From positions 62,001 through 126,000 of the forward strand of contig SCVA01000024.1 in assembly GCA_004297005.1 (NCBI GenBank): a stretch of DNA of 64,000 nt, read 5' to 3'. The notes below the pieces were generated by a model that saw nothing but the letters and a program-made list of their open reading frames with translations, was not told where the DNA came from and ran no database searches. The position numbers and the translations under genes are program-made. How positions within the stretch are numbered: the stretch's first letter is position 1; each line of letters starts with the position of its first letter. This document shows positions 49,905 through 59,038 of this stretch, in pieces. The DNA comes from Nevskiaceae bacterium (GTDB lineage Bacteria; Pseudomonadota; Gammaproteobacteria; Nevskiales; Nevskiaceae).

Positions 49905-51140
49905 CTAGCGGGGACTACCGCTCTTCCGCAAGCCCAGAAGCAGCAAGGTCAGCAGACAGAACCCCGCTCCGCAATAAAAGGTGAAGGACGCGCCGAGGCG
50001 ATCCCAGAGCAGGCCGGCCACGGCGCTGGCCAACAGCATGGCCATGCCACTCACCAGACTGAAAACCCCGAAGGCGGTACCGCGCAGGTCCGCGGGCGCC
50101 ACCTCGGCAACCATCGCCGAAAGCAGGCCCTGGGTCATTCCCATGTGCACACCCCAGAGCAGCACCCCCACCAGCACCACCGCCCATTGACTACTGGCAG
50201 CCAACACCAGATCGGCGACTATCAGCATCAACAAGCCCCCGGCCAGCAAGCGGACGTGACTGATCCGGTCGGAGAGTTTGCCGAAGGGATAGGCGGTCGC
50301 CGCATACACCAGATTCATGACCACCATCACCAGCGGCACCAGGGCGACAGCAATCCCGCCCTGCTGGGCCCGCAGCACCAGGAAGGCCTCGCTGAAGCGG
50401 GCCAGGGTAAACGCGGCCCCAACCAAAACCACCCACCAATAGGGCCAGCCCAGACGCTGCAGATTGCGGTAGCGGATCGGATTGCCATTCGACCGAGCCA
50501 CGGCCACCTCTGGCTCCCTGAGACCGAACAGCAGCAGCGCCACCGCCAGCATCCCCGGAATCACCGCCACCCAGAACACCGCGCGGAAGTCATTGGCCCA
50601 GAGCAGCATCAGCCCCACCGCCAACAAAGGTCCCAGAAAGGCACCGACGGTATCCAGTGACTGCCGCAGACCGAATGCAGCGCCACGCAGACGGGCTGGC
50701 GTGATGTCAGCCACCAGGGCGTCGCGCGGCGCTCCGCGTATTCCCTTGCCGACCCGGTCAATCAATCTGGCGGTGAGCACCAGCCCCATTCCGGGCGCGA
50801 CCGCGAACAGCGGCTTGGTCAGCGCGCCCAGGCCATAGCCCAGCAATGCCAGGCCCTTGCGCCGTCCCAGATAGTCACTGAGCGCTCCGGAAAACACCTT
50901 GACCATCAGAGCCGTCGCTTCCGCCAGCCCCTCGACCAGGCCCACCGCGAAAGCACTCGCTCCCAGCGTACCAACCATGAACAGCGGCAACAGGCTGTGG
51001 ATCATCTCCGAGGAGATATCCATGAGCAGGCTCACGAAACCAAGCACCCAGACCCCGACGGGAATCTGGCGCAAGGACGCCGCCTGCACTGACCTATCCG
51101 GCGCTGCCAAACCCACCCCCTTGGGCGAGGCCGCCGTCAC
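49905..51140 (-). CDS. Major facilitator superfamily transporter
   Basis: A 411-residue inner-membrane transporter with about 12 hydrophobic helices in two halves. The loop between helices 2 and 3 has the MFS motif GALSDYLGRRKGLALLG, and DRVGKGIRGAPRDALVAD marks the next loop. The RGAAFGLRQSLDTVGAFLGP phrase recurs in a subfamily often annotated as drug or efflux MFS proteins of unknown substrate. No regulator or pathway gene adjoins it, so the substrate cannot be inferred. The gene stands between the toxin-antitoxin pair and a lipoprotein gene on the same strand (59-base gap). Confidence 0.9.
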   Translation of the reverse strand: MTAASPKGVGLAAPDRSVQAASLRQIPVGVWVLGFVSLLMDISSEMIHSLLPLFMVGTLGASAFAVGLVEGLAEATALMVKVFSGALSDYLGRRKGLALLGYGLGALTKPLFAVAPGMGLVLTARLIDRVGKGIRGAPRDALVADITPARLRGAAFGLRQSLDTVGAFLGPLLAVGLMLLWANDFRAVFWVAVIPGMLAVALLLFGLREPEVAVARSNGNPIRYRNLQRLGWPYWWVVLVGAAFTLARFSEAFLVLRAQQGGIAVALVPLVMVVMNLVYAATAYPFGKLSDRISHVRLLAGGLLMLIVADLVLAASSQWAVVLVGVLLWGVHMGMTQGLLSAMVAEVAPADLRGTAFGVFSLVSGMAMLLASAVAGLLWDRLGASFTFYCGAGFCLLTLLLLGLRKSGSPR

Positions 51141-51199
51141 CCGCCTTGAATGTCAGTCGCACAGCCGACCCCAGAAGAACCATCCCACGGCGCTACGCC

Positions 51200-52063
51200 T
51201 CAGTTGGCGCTACTGGTCTGCTCCTCCGGCGCCACCGCGAGCGAGATGATGGTTCGGTCGCCGTCGTCGATGCTGCCTACCAGGTCGGCACTGCCGTCGG
51301 AAAGATTCAGCCGGTACAGCGCCGCGCCAAGCCCGTTGGCACCAAGCACTGCGTAGGCAGTGTCGCCGCCCGGCTCGATGTCGAGCGCAGCATTGGCAGT
51401 AAAGGCCACCGAGGTCTTGGCGATGGTGAACAGCAGGCCGCCGTTGGGCGAATTGGGACTGCCCCCTTCGCTCCCTACGCGCACCAGACTCTGGGTGACC
51501 ACATCCAGGCCGTAGAGCGTGGTGCTGCTCGCGCCGCTGTCGTTGTGGTCGTAGGCGATGGCTGCCAACTGCGGCGAACTGTCGGCATTGTCGTCGTCCT
51601 CGTCGTAGGCGAGGTCGGTGTCGGCGGCCTGGAGGCTACCGTCGGCCGGGTTCACCCTCAGGTTCTTGACGTTGGAAACCACGCGCAGCCGGTCCGCCAC
51701 CGGGTTGAAATCGATCGCGGCATTGGGCAGATCCTCGCTACTAAAGGCCGTGGTGCTGACCAGGCTGACGCTGCCGGAACTCGGGTCCACCGTGCAAAGG
51801 CGCTCGTCGCTGGTCAGGCAGTAATAGCCGCCGGTGGCCGGGCGGTAGGTGATCTGCACCAGACTTTCGTCGCTGGACAGGCCGGAGACACTAACCTCGC
51901 TGTCGATCTGATCCGGCGCGGAGCTGTCGAAGCCGAGAATCTTGCCGGTACTGGTCAGTGCGTAGATCTTGCGCTCGCTCTCGCAGCCGACCAAGCAGAG
52001 CGCGATCAGCGCCAGCAGGCCGGCGCGCCGAAGAACCGAGAGTTGTGGGGCGGTCATGGGCAT
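51200..52063 (-). CDS. DUF4394-type beta-propeller-like lipoprotein
   Basis: A 287-residue exported protein with a hydrophobic N-terminus and a lipobox (LCLVGC, Cys near residue 24). The body resembles DUF4394 proteins, with repeated phrases such as YALTSTGKILGFD, LVQITYRPATGGYYCLT, AAIDFNPVADRLRVVS and LRVNPADGSLQ that suggest a beta-propeller. The two Cys residues near YYCLTSDERLCTVD could pair. Start choice lies between two Met codons (52063 and 52057); neither has a strong Shine-Dalgarno. Function is unknown. It diverges from the RND pump gene, 174 bases away. Confidence 0.8.
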   Translation of the reverse strand: MPMTAPQLSVLRRAGLLALIALCLVGCESERKIYALTSTGKILGFDSSAPDQIDSEVSVSGLSSDESLVQITYRPATGGYYCLTSDERLCTVDPSSGSVSLVSTTAFSSEDLPNAAIDFNPVADRLRVVSNVKNLRVNPADGSLQAADTDLAYDEDDDNADSSPQLAAIAYDHNDSGASSTTLYGLDVVTQSLVRVGSEGGSPNSPNGGLLFTIAKTSVAFTANAALDIEPGGDTAYAVLGANGLGAALYRLNLSDGSADLVGSIDDGDRTIISLAVAPEEQTSSAN

Positions 52064-52237
52064 CGGAAACCACGAAATTGGGGGATCACAGCCTAGGATG
52101 CGGCACCGCCGGCTTTGGTCGCGCGGCGCGCCTCGTGTCACTTTAACCCGCAGCGACGACAATGACCGCAGCCGCGCATCCGAACCAGCCCCGACCGACA
52201 GGGTCTACCCCTCGCTCCTTCCGCACCCCGCCCGCCC

Positions 52238-55200
52238 GTGAAGCTCTCTGATCTCTCGGTACAACGCCCCATCCTGGCCTGCGTGGTCAACGCCCTGCTG
52301 GTCAGCTTCGGCCTGTTCGCACTGTCCGCTATTCCCGTCCGGGAGTATCCGGACATCGACCCTCCCGTTGTTTCGGTCGCCACCTTCTATACCGGCGCCA
52401 ATGCCTCTGTCGTGGAAAGCGAGATCACCCGCCTGCTCGAAGACCGAGTGGCCGGTATCGAGGGCATCAAGAGCATCAGCTCCAGCTCGCGCGACGGCCG
52501 CAGCAACATCACCCTGGAATTCAATCTCGACCGCGACATCGATTCCGCAGCCAACGACGTGCGCGACCGGGTGTCGCGGGCGCTCAACGATCTGCCCGAT
52601 GAGGCCGATCCGCCGGAAATCTCCAAGGCCGACGCCGATGCCGACCCAGTGATGTTCCTGGTGCTCTCTCAGGCCGGCGCCGACCGCATGGCGCTTACCG
52701 ACTACGCCGAGCGCTATCTGGTGGACCGGCTCAGCGTGGTGAACGGTGTCTCCAGCGTCTTCCTTTCCGGCGACCGTGGCCAGGCGCTGCGCATCTGGCT
52801 GTCGGCCGAGCGGCTGGCTGCGCGCGGGCTCACCGCCGAGGACATCGAAACCGCCCTGCGCGACCAGAATGTCGAACTGCCTGCTGGCCGCATCGAGTCC
52901 AGTGAACGCGAGTTCAACCTGCGCGCGGCTCGTGGCCTGAAGTCGCCGGCCGACTTCGCCAACATGGTCATCTCGCGCGGCAGCGACGGCTATCCGGTGC
53001 GCCTGAGCGATGTCGCGCGGGTCGAGGTGGCGCCGGAGAATCCGCGCAACGACTATCGCGTCAATGGCGTTGAAGGCCTGGGCATCGGCGTCATCAAGCA
53101 GTCCAAGGCCAATGCTCTAGAGATGGCCAAGGCGGTGCGCGCCCAGGTCGCGCAGATCAGCAGCGGCCTGGCGCCCGGCATGAAGCTGGAAGTGGTGTTC
53201 GACTCCTCGCTGTTCATCGATGCCTCTTTGCAGAAGGTGTTACGCACCCTGGTCGAGTGCGCGGTGCTGGTGGTGGTCGTGATCTGGCTGTTTCTCGGCA
53301 GCCTGCGAGCCACCCTCATCCCGGCGCTGACCGTGCCCATCGCCCTCATCGCCAGCTTCACCTTTCTTCATGCGCTCGGCTTTTCGGTGAACATCCTCAC
53401 CCTGCTCGCCCTGGTGTTGGCGGTGGGCCTGGTGGTGGACGACACCATCGTCGTGATCGAGAACATCCATCGCCGGCTGGAGCTGGGCGAGCCGCCCTTG
53501 CTGGCCGCCTTTCGCGGCTCGCGTGAAGTGGGTATGGCGGTGATCGCCACCACCGCCGTGCTGATCGCGGTGTTCGCGCCGATCTCCCTGCTGCAAGGGA
53601 ATATCGGCCGCCTGTTCCGCGAGTTCTCGCTGGCCCTGGCCGCCGCCGTCGCCTGCTCCGGCATCACCGCCCTGACCCTCGCCCCAGCCCTGGCAACGAC
53701 CGTGCTGCGCGGCCACCGCCCTGGCGAAACGACCACGGAAAGCCGGCTGGACCGCCTTTTCTCGGCGCTGGCGCGTGGCTACGAGCGCAGCCTGAAGCCA
53801 GCCATCCATCGGCCAGCCTGGGCGATCATCGTCACGCTCGGCCTGCTGGGCCTGAGCTGGTATCTCTACGACCTTCTTCCCAAGGAGCTGGCACCGCAGG
53901 AGGACCGCGGCCAGGTGTTCATCCAGGCAGACGGCCCTGAGGGCGCCAGCCTGCCCTACATGCTGCGGGTCATGCGCTCGGCCGAAAGCCTGGTCATGCC
54001 CTATGTCGAGCGCGGAGAGGCCGAGCGCATCATCGTCCGCACCCCCCGCTTCGGCGGCGGCGACGAGGTCAACAGCGGCAATGTGCTCCTGGCGCTCGCC
54101 CCCTGGGGTGAAAGACCCAGCTCGCATGTCATCACCCAGCAGCTCAATGACAAGCTGAAAGACATTCCCGACGCCCGCCTCACCGCCTTGGAGCGCGCTG
54201 CTTTCGGTGGCCGCCCCGGCCAGCCGGTGCAGATCGCCCTGGGCGGCCCCGACTACGCGACCATCGCCGCTTGGCGCGACCGGGTGTTCGCCCGCGTCCA
54301 GCGGGAAAACCCCAAGCTGGTTCGTCTGGACTCCGACTACAAGGCCACCAAGCCACAGATTGCCCTCCGTGTTGATCTACTCAAGGCCGCCGATGTCGGC
54401 GTCTCCTCCAGCACCATTGGCCGCACCCTGGAAACCTTCATGGGCGGTCGCCGCGTCACCAAGTGGCTGGACCGTGGCGAGGAGTACGAGGTGATCCTGC
54501 AGGCCGAGGACGAGCGCCGGCGCACCCCGGAGGAGCTGGACCGTCTCTATGTGCGTGGGAGCAGTGGCAATCTCACACCACTGAGCAATCTGGTCAGCCA
54601 GCAGGAAGGAGCCAGCTCACCCAGTCTGAACCGCTACGACCGCCTGCGCAGCATCACTCTCAGCGCCGGACTGGCGCCGGACTACCCACTCGGCGAGGCG
54701 TTGGACTACCTGGAAGGCGTGATCCGTGAAGAGCTGCCCGCTGAGGTGCAGATCCGCTATCGCGGCGATTCGCGCGAACTGAAGGAATCCGGCGCCGCAC
54801 TTTACGCCGCCTTCGCCGCCTCGCTGCTGGTGGTGTTTCTGGTGCTGGCCGGTCAGTTCGAGAGTCTGGTGCAGCCCTTCGTGATCCTCACCACCGTGCC
54901 GCTGGGCATCGCCGGCGCGCTGTTCGGGCTCCTGCAGATGGACCTCTCGCTCAACATCTACTCGCAGGTAGGCTTGATCATGCTGATCGGGCTGGCGACC
55001 AAGAACGGCATTCTGATCGTCGAATTCGCCAACCAGTTGCGCGACGCCGGCAAGGGCTTTCACGAAGCCTTGATCGAGGCCGCCGGCATACGCCTGCGAC
55101 CGATCCTGATGACCTCGATCGCCACCGTCGCTGGCGCCGTGCCGCTGATGCTGGGCAGCGGTGCCGGCTCCGAGGCGCGGGTGGCGCTGGGCACGGTGAT

Positions 55201-55354
55201 TTTCTTCGGCGTGAGCTTCTCCACCCTGCTGACGCTCTACATCACCCCGGCCTTCTACGCCCTGTTCTGCCGTCGCCTAGCCTCGCCGGGCGCGCGTGCC
55301 GCGGAGCTGGAGCACCAGCAGGCGGCACCGGGGGCGGAGACGACCGGGCACTGA
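52238..55354 (+). CDS. RND efflux pump inner-membrane subunit (AcrB/HAE1 family)
   Basis: A 1038-residue proton-driven efflux transporter. It has 12 predicted helices and two large periplasmic loops. The proton-relay residues are present: the Asp pair in GLVVDDTIVVIENIHR and Lys in LATKNGILIVEFANQ. Those residues point to the hydrophobic/amphiphilic efflux (HAE) group rather than heavy-metal CusA. It starts with GTG at 52238; the protein then begins MKLSDLSVQRP, as in the family. No membrane-fusion adaptor or outer-membrane factor is adjacent, so it must use a partner encoded elsewhere, such as the adaptor that starts at 63263. It converges on pspF with a 25-base gap. Confidence 0.94.
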   Translation: MKLSDLSVQRPILACVVNALLVSFGLFALSAIPVREYPDIDPPVVSVATFYTGANASVVESEITRLLEDRVAGIEGIKSISSSSRDGRSNITLEFNLDRDIDSAANDVRDRVSRALNDLPDEADPPEISKADADADPVMFLVLSQAGADRMALTDYAERYLVDRLSVVNGVSSVFLSGDRGQALRIWLSAERLAARGLTAEDIETALRDQNVELPAGRIESSEREFNLRAARGLKSPADFANMVISRGSDGYPVRLSDVARVEVAPENPRNDYRVNGVEGLGIGVIKQSKANALEMAKAVRAQVAQISSGLAPGMKLEVVFDSSLFIDASLQKVLRTLVECAVLVVVVIWLFLGSLRATLIPALTVPIALIASFTFLHALGFSVNILTLLALVLAVGLVVDDTIVVIENIHRRLELGEPPLLAAFRGSREVGMAVIATTAVLIAVFAPISLLQGNIGRLFREFSLALAAAVACSGITALTLAPALATTVLRGHRPGETTTESRLDRLFSALARGYERSLKPAIHRPAWAIIVTLGLLGLSWYLYDLLPKELAPQEDRGQVFIQADGPEGASLPYMLRVMRSAESLVMPYVERGEAERIIVRTPRFGGGDEVNSGNVLLALAPWGERPSSHVITQQLNDKLKDIPDARLTALERAAFGGRPGQPVQIALGGPDYATIAAWRDRVFARVQRENPKLVRLDSDYKATKPQIALRVDLLKAADVGVSSSTIGRTLETFMGGRRVTKWLDRGEEYEVILQAEDERRRTPEELDRLYVRGSSGNLTPLSNLVSQQEGASSPSLNRYDRLRSITLSAGLAPDYPLGEALDYLEGVIREELPAEVQIRYRGDSRELKESGAALYAAFAASLLVVFLVLAGQFESLVQPFVILTTVPLGIAGALFGLLQMDLSLNIYSQVGLIMLIGLATKNGILIVEFANQLRDAGKGFHEALIEAAGIRLRPILMTSIATVAGAVPLMLGSGAGSEARVALGTVIFFGVSFSTLLTLYITPAFYALFCRRLASPGARAAELEHQQAAPGAETTGH

Positions 55355-55379
55355 ACGAGGGAACCCGCACCAGCGGGCG

Positions 55380-56489
<1,110 letters not shown>

Positions 56490-56491
56490 TT

Positions 56492-56510
56492 AGTGGTAAT
56501 TTTTACCACT
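56492..56510. promoter_or_regulatory. Perfect inverted repeat upstream of pspF, candidate operator
   Basis: AGTGGTAA-TTT-TTACCACT lies 2 bases upstream of the pspF ATG and about 100 bases upstream of the sigma-54 promoter. This is a good distance for an enhancer-binding site that would also overlap the pspF leader and allow autorepression. It could be the PspF upstream activating sequence. Confidence 0.6.
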
Positions 56511-56607
56511 ATTGAATTAATATCACCAATATCAAGGCCACTTCAGAACCCGCTTAATCACCTATAATTCATTTGTTTTCATAGCATTACGAACATTTTT
56601 TGGGTCA

Positions 56608-56623
56608 TGGCACGAGCCTGGCT
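56608..56623 (+). promoter_or_regulatory. Sigma-54 (-24/-12) promoter of the psp operon
   Basis: TGGCACGAGCCTGGCT matches the -24 GG and -12 GC pattern (consensus TGGCACGN4TTGCW, with TGGC in place of TTGC). Transcription would begin near 56634, about 30 bases before the first ATG. The gene just upstream and divergent encodes PspF, and the intervening DNA is AT-rich. Confidence 0.85.
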
Positions 56624-56664
56624 TTATTAGGGGCACAAGCCACACACAAGCCAAGGACCAGCCC

Positions 56665-57042
56665 ATGAACCGCACCGCCACCCTCGCCGCCCTCGCCGCC
56701 CTTTCCTTTGCCGCCCAGGCCGAAGGCGTCACCTTCAACACCCCGGTCACCTACACCCAGCCGGTCACCTACGCCGCCGGTGTCACCTACCTGGCCCCGG
56801 TCACCTACAGCCAGAGCGCCCAGGCCGGCGCCCAGCTGCGGGCCGCCGCCGAGCCGGTGGTGCTGGAGCGGGTGATCGTCACCCCGACCCGCACCTACGC
56901 CGAGAGCGAGTGGCGCGCCCTGCGTCTGGCCCGCGCCGAAAAGCAGGCCCCCAGCCGTGCCGCCCGCTACATGCAGGTGCGCAGCGAGGCCCAGCCCAGC
57001 ACCATCAGCCTGCACCGCTGGCTGCGCGCGCTGGTCCAGTAA
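56665..57042 (+). CDS. Secreted VTY-repeat protein, first gene of the psp operon
   Basis: I do not recognise this family. The 125-residue product has a signal peptide (cleavage probably AQA-EG, about residue 20) and then five hexapeptide repeats of the form VT(Y/F)xxx (about residues 22 to 51). After a linker come VVLERVIVTPTRTYAESEWRALRLARAEKQ and a basic C-terminus. It should be periplasmic or outer-membrane-associated. AAGGA lies 9 bases upstream of the ATG. It is the first gene after the sigma-54 promoter, ahead of pspA, so it should be induced by envelope stress; this is not a gene I know from the classical psp operon. The Tyr/Thr repeat could form a small beta-structure or bind membrane or glycan. 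Confidence 0.75.
   Translation: MNRTATLAALAALSFAAQAEGVTFNTPVTYTQPVTYAAGVTYLAPVTYSQSAQAGAQLRAAAEPVVLERVIVTPTRTYAESEWRALRLARAEKQAPSRAARYMQVRSEAQPSTISLHRWLRALVQ
56728..56817 (+). repeat. Five 18-base repeats coding VTY/VTF hexapeptides
   Basis: GTCACC recurs at 56728, 56746, 56764, 56782 and 56800, with an exact period of 18 bases and strong conservation of the VTY codons. Each unit encodes VT(Y/F) plus three variable residues. Confidence 0.92.
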
Positions 57043-57098
57043 GCCGCATCTGAACCCGCTACACCCCGAAGCACCCCACCGTTACGCTGAGACTGACC

Positions 57099-57344
57099 AT
57101 GAAATCCCTGCTCCGCTTCCTCGCCCTCGTCCTGCTGCTGGTGCTGATCGCGCCCTTCGCGCTGCTGGCCATGGTGGTGCTGGTGCCGCTGACCGCGCCC
57201 TTGCTAGCGACCGCGGCCTTGCTGGTCGGCGGCGCGCTGGTGGCTCTGCTGCCCCTGGCGGTGCTGGCGCTGCCGTTCCTGGCGGTCTATGGCCTGTGCC
57301 GACTGCTGGCGCGTAGCGACGACGCCAGCCCGAAGGCCGCCTGA
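57099..57344 (+). CDS. Small double-spanning membrane protein in the psp operon
   Basis: An 81-residue, extremely hydrophobic protein with two or three helices (about 4 to 27, 30 to 52 and 52 to 72) and a short charged tail (RSDDASPKAA). It lies between the VTY-repeat gene and pspA, with 11 bases to the pspA start, and is therefore in the psp transcript. It does not look like PspB, PspC, PspD or PspG. A role in sensing or buffering membrane damage is inferred from context alone. Confidence 0.7.
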   Translation: MKSLLRFLALVLLLVLIAPFALLAMVVLVPLTAPLLATAALLVGGALVALLPLAVLALPFLAVYGLCRLLARSDDASPKAA

Positions 57345-57355
57345 GACTGAAGACC

Positions 57356-58009
57356 ATGGGCATCTTTTCCCGCACCAAGGACGTCCAGCAGGCCGATCTC
57401 GAGGCCCTGCTGAACGCATCCGACGATCCGCTCAAGACGGCGCGTCTGATCATCAATGAAATGGAGGACACCCTCGTGGAAGCCCGTTCCGCCGCGGTCC
57501 GCGCCCTGGCGCGCAAGAAGGAGATCCAGCGCCGCATCGGCGAGCTGGACGAGCAGTCCAAGGACTGGGAGCGCAAGGCCGAGCTGGCACTAGCCAAGGA
57601 CCGTGAGGATCTCGCCCGTGGCGCTCTCGCAGTGAAGCTGCGCTTGAGCCAGGAACGCGAGCAGATCGTCGGCCTGCTGCCACCGGTGGAGGCCGAGATC
57701 GAGAAGCTCGACACCGATCTCGCCGACCTGCGCGTGAAGCTCGCCGAGGCCCGCAGCCGCCAGCGCCTGCTGGCCCTGCGCGGCGAGTCCGCCAGCGCCC
57801 GCAAGCAGGTCAAGGGCGCGCTCAACGAGACCAAGACCGGCGATGCACTCGATGCCCTGGCACGCGATGTAGATCGTCTGGATTCCGAGGCCGAGGCTTA
57901 TGATCTTGGCAAGCGCAAACTGGAAGACCAGTTCGCGCAACTTGAACAGGCCGACGCGGTGGAAGGCGAGCTCGCCCGCCTGCGCGGCAAACTGCAACAG
58001 AAGAACTAA
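57356..58009 (+). CDS. pspA: Phage shock protein A
   Basis: A 217-residue ESCRT-III/IM30-type coiled-coil protein that binds stressed inner membrane and, when idle, inhibits PspF. The N-terminal amphipathic helix MGIFSRTKDVQQADLEALL is followed by DPLKTARLIINEMEDTLVEAR, the family signature, and long charged heptads through to the C-terminus. It is the core of the operon driven by the sigma-54 promoter at 56608. The Tyr/Trp-poor loop regions match PspA rather than Vipp1, and there is no Vipp1-like C-terminal extension. Confidence 0.94.
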   Translation: MGIFSRTKDVQQADLEALLNASDDPLKTARLIINEMEDTLVEARSAAVRALARKKEIQRRIGELDEQSKDWERKAELALAKDREDLARGALAVKLRLSQEREQIVGLLPPVEAEIEKLDTDLADLRVKLAEARSRQRLLALRGESASARKQVKGALNETKTGDALDALARDVDRLDSEAEAYDLGKRKLEDQFAQLEQADAVEGELARLRGKLQQKN

Positions 58010-58021
58010 GGGACGCCCACC

Positions 58022-58336
58022 GTGGACATCACCGTAGACAAACTCCCCGATGCCGCCAACCACGCGGTCAACGTCAGCATGAGCGGCATGCCGGAGGGCA
58101 TCCAGGTTCTCATGGTCCTGATGGGCGTCTCGCTGGTCTTGCTGATTCTTTTCGTGGTGCCGATGTGGCTGTTCCTGCACTACCGCGCCCGCGCCAAGCG
58201 CGAGGCGCCGGCGCCGATCCTCGGCCCCGACATCGCCGAGCTGGCGCAGATCGCCCGCATCGCCGAGCGCCTGGAGCGCCGGCTGGAAGCCATGGAAACC
58301 CTGATGGACGCCGATCGTCCTGGTTGGAGACGCTAA
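58022..58336 (+). CDS. pspB: Phage shock protein B-like membrane protein
   Basis: A 104-residue protein with one membrane helix (about 32 to 54, VLMGVSLVLLILFVVPMWLFLHY) and a cytoplasmic coiled coil with leucine-zipper spacing (LAQIARIAERLERRLEAMETLM). This is the PspB arrangement, but it is about 30 residues longer than E. coli PspB, mainly at the N-terminus. PspB and PspC sense envelope damage and pull PspA off PspF. The start is GTG, 12 bases after pspA. Confidence 0.85.
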   Translation: MDITVDKLPDAANHAVNVSMSGMPEGIQVLMVLMGVSLVLLILFVVPMWLFLHYRARAKREAPAPILGPDIAELAQIARIAERLERRLEAMETLMDADRPGWRR

Positions 58337-58338
58337 CA

Positions 58339-58794
58339 ATGAGCAGCAACAACTCGAAGTTCCGCACCGGCTTTCTCTCCGAGATGCGCCGCTACCCTGG
58401 CGAGGGCTGGATCTCCGGCGTCTGCGCCGGCATCGCCGACTACTTTGACTGGAAGCTCAAGCTGGTCCGCCTCATCGTGGTTCTGCTGGCGGTATTCACC
58501 GCTTTCTGGGCCGTGTTTGTCATCTACGCAGTGCTTTGGTACCTGATGGACGATGGCGATCAGATACCCGGTCCGCGCCCGAAGTGGAATGACTACACCC
58601 CGCCGGCACCGACTGCGCCGGCCGGTGGCGGCGGTTCCGGCAGCTCTGCGGCGGCGACCACCGACCTGCGCGAGATCAAGGAGCGTTTCTCACGCCTGGA
58701 CGAGCGCCTGCGCCGCATGGAGGAAACCGCACTGTCCAAGGATGATGCCTTGAAGCGCGAGATCGAGAAGCTCGAACGCGACGAGAAGGGCTGA
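58339..58794 (+). CDS. pspC: Phage shock protein C
   Basis: A 151-residue PspC-domain protein. WISGVCAGIADYFDWKLKLVRLIVVLLAVFTAFWAVFVIYAVLWYLM carries the GVCAGIA motif and two hydrophobic helices (about 45 to 80). A Pro/Gly-rich linker and a charged coiled-coil tail (KERFSRLDERLRRMEE) follow. The start is the ATG at 58339, 2 bases after the pspB stop, giving the standard PspC N-terminus; an upstream-open frame inside pspB is a shadow. Confidence 0.93.
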   Translation: MSSNNSKFRTGFLSEMRRYPGEGWISGVCAGIADYFDWKLKLVRLIVVLLAVFTAFWAVFVIYAVLWYLMDDGDQIPGPRPKWNDYTPPAPTAPAGGGGSGSSAAATTDLREIKERFSRLDERLRRMEETALSKDDALKREIEKLERDEKG

Positions 58795-58802
58795 GCGCGG
58801 CG

Positions 58803-59009
58803 ATGGGCACCCTCTTCGTCCTGGTCGGCTGGCTGATCCTGTTCGTCCTCTGCTGGCCGCTGGCGCTGCTCGCGCTGCTGCTATGGCCTCTGGTCTGGCT
58901 GATCAGCCTGCCGTTCCGTTTGCTCGGCATCGCGGTGGACGGCGTGTTCGGCCTGCTGCGCGCGCTGCTCCTGCTACCGGCGCGGGTGCTGGGCGCCAAG
59001 CCGGGCTAA
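58803..59009 (+). CDS. Small membrane protein at the end of the psp operon (PspD-like position)
   Basis: A 68-residue hydrophobic protein with two helices (about 3 to 32 and 36 to 60) and a short basic end (ARVLGAKPG). It lies 8 bases after pspC, so it is very likely cotranscribed. E. coli pspD is a small peptide in the same place but is not clearly similar. Its function is unknown. Confidence 0.65.
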   Translation: MGTLFVLVGWLILFVLCWPLALLALLLWPLVWLISLPFRLLGIAVDGVFGLLRALLLLPARVLGAKPG

Positions 59010-59038
59010 CGGCGCCGCAGCCCGCGTGCCGGCACCGT

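Noticed and set aside
56511-56600. IHF binding site between pspF and the psp promoter
   Set aside because: The region is AT-rich, but I found no stretch that fits the WATCAANNNNTTR core well enough to call.
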